Source: CAVQGZ01 sp963714455 (lineage in GTDB: Bacteria > Actinomycetota > Actinomycetes > Jiangellales > Jiangellaceae). From it: a stretch of 64,000 nucleotides of DNA. The position numbers and the translations under genes were made by a program. The stretch's first letter is position 1. The number at the start of each line of letters is the position of its first letter. Below, one piece after another: positions 62,770 to 64,000 of the stretch. A model generated the notes under the pieces. It did not search any database. It was given only the letters and a program-made list of their open reading frames with translations, and had not been told where the DNA came from. The DNA is taken from the NCBI GenBank assembly GCA_963714455.1, contig CAVQON010000020.1:372001-436000 (forward strand), in the 5' to 3' direction.

Positions 62770-63705
62770 ATGACGACGCTGGCGAGAACCTCAGGCACCC
62801 AGGGCGACGACGCGCGCCGTGGTCGCCGGACCTGGTCACGACCGGTCCGGCTGGCGACGGCATCAGGCGCAGTCGTGGCCGCCACCTTGCTGTCCGGATG
62901 CGGCATCACCCAGGACGAGGCCTTCAAGATCTCCGGCCTGCCCGAGGCGGCATCCGACCGGGCACCCCTGATCGGCGACCTCTGGGTCGGCACCTGGATC
63001 GCCGCGCTCGCCGTGGGCGCCCTGGTGTGGGGCCTCATCGCGTGGGCGTCCATCGTCTACCGGCGCAAGCACAGCGACCAGGGCCTGCCCGAGCAGGTGC
63101 GCTACAACATCCCGATCGAGACGATGTACACCGTCGTCCCGCTGTTCATCATCGGGGTGCTCTTCTTCTGGACCATGACCAACGCCAACGAGGTGCTGGC
63201 CAAGGAGACCGAGCCGGACGTCAAGATCGGCGTCATCGGCCAGCAGTGGTCGTGGACCTTCAACTACATCGACGAGGACGTCTACGACGTCGGCACGGCA
63301 GCGACGATCCCGCAGCTGTACCTGCCGGTGAACCAGGTCGTGGAGTTCCAGCTCAACTCACCCGACGTCATCCACTCGTTCTGGGTGCCGTCGTTCTACT
63401 TCAAGATGGACCTGATCCCGGGCCGCACGAACTCGTTCCAGCTCACGCCCACCAAAGAAGGCACCTTCGCCGGGCGCTGCTCCGAGCTGTGTGGCACGTA
63501 CCACTCACGCATGCTGTTCGAGGCGGTCGTGGTATCCGAGGAGGAGTACCAGGCGCACATGGACGAGCTTGCCGCCAAGGGTCAGACTGGCCTCGTGGAG
63601 GTGCCCCTTCGGGCCTCCTTCGACGGCGAACGATCGGCGACAACGCCGGGGTCCGAGGACGGTCTCGGTCAGGAGACGGTCGGCACCGAGGGAGACAGCG
63701 AATGA
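62770..63705 (+). CDS. ctaC: Cytochrome c oxidase subunit II
   Basis: A 311-residue subunit of the aa3 oxidase that holds the CuA centre. It begins with a lipoprotein-like signal (VAATLLSGCG), so the first helix may be processed to a lipid-anchored Cys. Two membrane helices follow (WIAALAVGALVWGLIAWASI and TVVPLFIIGVLFFWTMTNAN). The soluble cupredoxin domain has IGQQWSWTFNYIDED, the His in DVIHSFWVPSFYFKMDLIPG and the CuA cysteines in AGRCSELCGTYHSRMLFE (CxxxC with His and Met). It has the actinobacterial form without a fused cytochrome c. The ATG overlaps ctaD by 4 bp downstream. Confidence 0.95.
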   Translation: MTTLARTSGTQGDDARRGRRTWSRPVRLATASGAVVAATLLSGCGITQDEAFKISGLPEAASDRAPLIGDLWVGTWIAALAVGALVWGLIAWASIVYRRKHSDQGLPEQVRYNIPIETMYTVVPLFIIGVLFFWTMTNANEVLAKETEPDVKIGVIGQQWSWTFNYIDEDVYDVGTAATIPQLYLPVNQVVEFQLNSPDVIHSFWVPSFYFKMDLIPGRTNSFQLTPTKEGTFAGRCSELCGTYHSRMLFEAVVVSEEEYQAHMDELAAKGQTGLVEVPLRASFDGERSATTPGSEDGLGQETVGTEGDSE

Positions 63706-64000
63706 CGACGTACGCCGAGCCCCCCGTCCTGGAGGCGGGCGGAACCCCGGAGCCGCCGCAGCCCGCGCTGGGCAAGAAGATCGTCAGCTGGATGACGACC
63801 ACCGATCACAAGGTGATCGGCAACATGTACATGGCGTCGTCGTTCCTCTTCTTCCTCATCGGCGGCCTGCTGGCGCTCGTGATCCGCGCCGAGCTCTTCG
63901 AGCCGGGCACCCAGTTCGTCAGCGACACGCTCTACAACCAGATGTTCACGATGCACGGCCTGATCATGCTGCTGCTGTTCGCGACGCCACTGTTCGCGGG
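63702..64000 (+). CDS. ctaD: Cytochrome c oxidase subunit I, N-terminal part
   Basis: The gene runs off the window; about 100 residues are present. A flexible Pro-rich start (MTTYAEPPVLEAGGTPEPPQ) is followed by KKIVSWMTTTDHKVIGNMYM, the conserved TTDHKxIG motif before helix 1. SFLFFLIGGLLALVIRAELF and LYNQMFTMHGLIMLLLFATP follow, where His in MFTMHG is the low-spin haem a ligand. The ATG at 63702 overlaps the ctaC stop. It catalyses oxygen reduction and proton pumping in the membrane. Confidence 0.93.
   Translation, partial: MTTYAEPPVLEAGGTPEPPQPALGKKIVSWMTTTDHKVIGNMYMASSFLFFLIGGLLALVIRAELFEPGTQFVSDTLYNQMFTMHGLIMLLLFATPLFA

Overview
This is a dense, high-GC chromosomal segment of an actinobacterium (Actinomycetota). 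Short intergenic gaps, many ATGA/GTGA overlaps and frequent GTG starts fit this. So do an actinobacterial-type polyphosphate glucokinase, a RNase H/phosphatase fusion, DUF3043 and DUF4191 proteins, paired GlnA/GlnA2 with GlnE, and a textbook GlnR box. Gene content resembles, from memory, the Mycobacterium tuberculosis Rv2200c-Rv2230c neighbourhood (ctaC, HesB, glycerate kinase, cobU/S/T, gcvT, pepB, lpd/sucB, lipB/lipA, glnA1/E/A2, panB, RNase H fusion, Nif3). The genus cannot be fixed; a Nocardioidaceae-like organism is a low-confidence guess. No tRNA, rRNA, CRISPR array, transposase, integrase or prophage was seen.

Layout. 1-2.8 kb: Nif3-like protein (partial), zinc-ribbon coiled-coil protein, RNase H/phosphatase fusion, then the RNase P RNA gene. 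2.8-10.5 kb: secreted subtilase, a cysteine-free Rrf2 regulator with a palindromic operator in front of a TauE/SafE exporter, a Ca2+/Na+ exchanger, an ABC1/UbiB kinase and a DUF222-HNH nuclease. 10.5-18 kb: three-part membrane protein (degenerate PAP2, kinase, LPG-synthase-type domain), polyphosphate glucokinase, methionine aminopeptidase, panB, nadE. 17.5-27.8 kb: nitrogen block with glnA2, glnE and glnA; glnA carries a perfect four-part GlnR box. 28-31 kb: DUF4191, lipA and lipB. 30.7-36.9 kb: an apparent accessory insertion (MarR/MMPL, S51 peptidase, flavoprotein, pseudokinase). 37-43 kb: TIGR01777 epimerase, sucB with two lipoyl domains, lpd, pepA. 43-54.5 kb: gcvT, an esterase and the cobamide block. 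In that block a cobalamin riboswitch heads a five-gene overlapping operon (SCO2322-like, ECF T, fused A-A, S, cobT), followed by cobS and an MBL-CobU fusion. 54.5-58 kb: aldo-keto reductase, DUF3043, and the envelope-stress cluster pspA-pspAA-htpX-pspAB. 58-64 kb: nadA, glycerate kinase, an Fe-S/sulfur group (A-type carrier, TusA, NifS-like) and ctaC-ctaD (ctaD cut by the window end).

Recurring signals. At least 21 gene starts have a TANNNT-like -10 hexamer ending exactly 6 or 7 nt before the start codon, so the first transcribed base would be the start codon (leaderless mRNAs). Three convergent gene ends carry long perfect or near-perfect inverted repeats without T-tracts. The best candidates for little-described biology are the three-part PAP2/kinase/LPG membrane protein, the SCO2322-like protein in the B12 riboswitch operon, the membrane pseudokinase, and the Rrf2-TauE pair.
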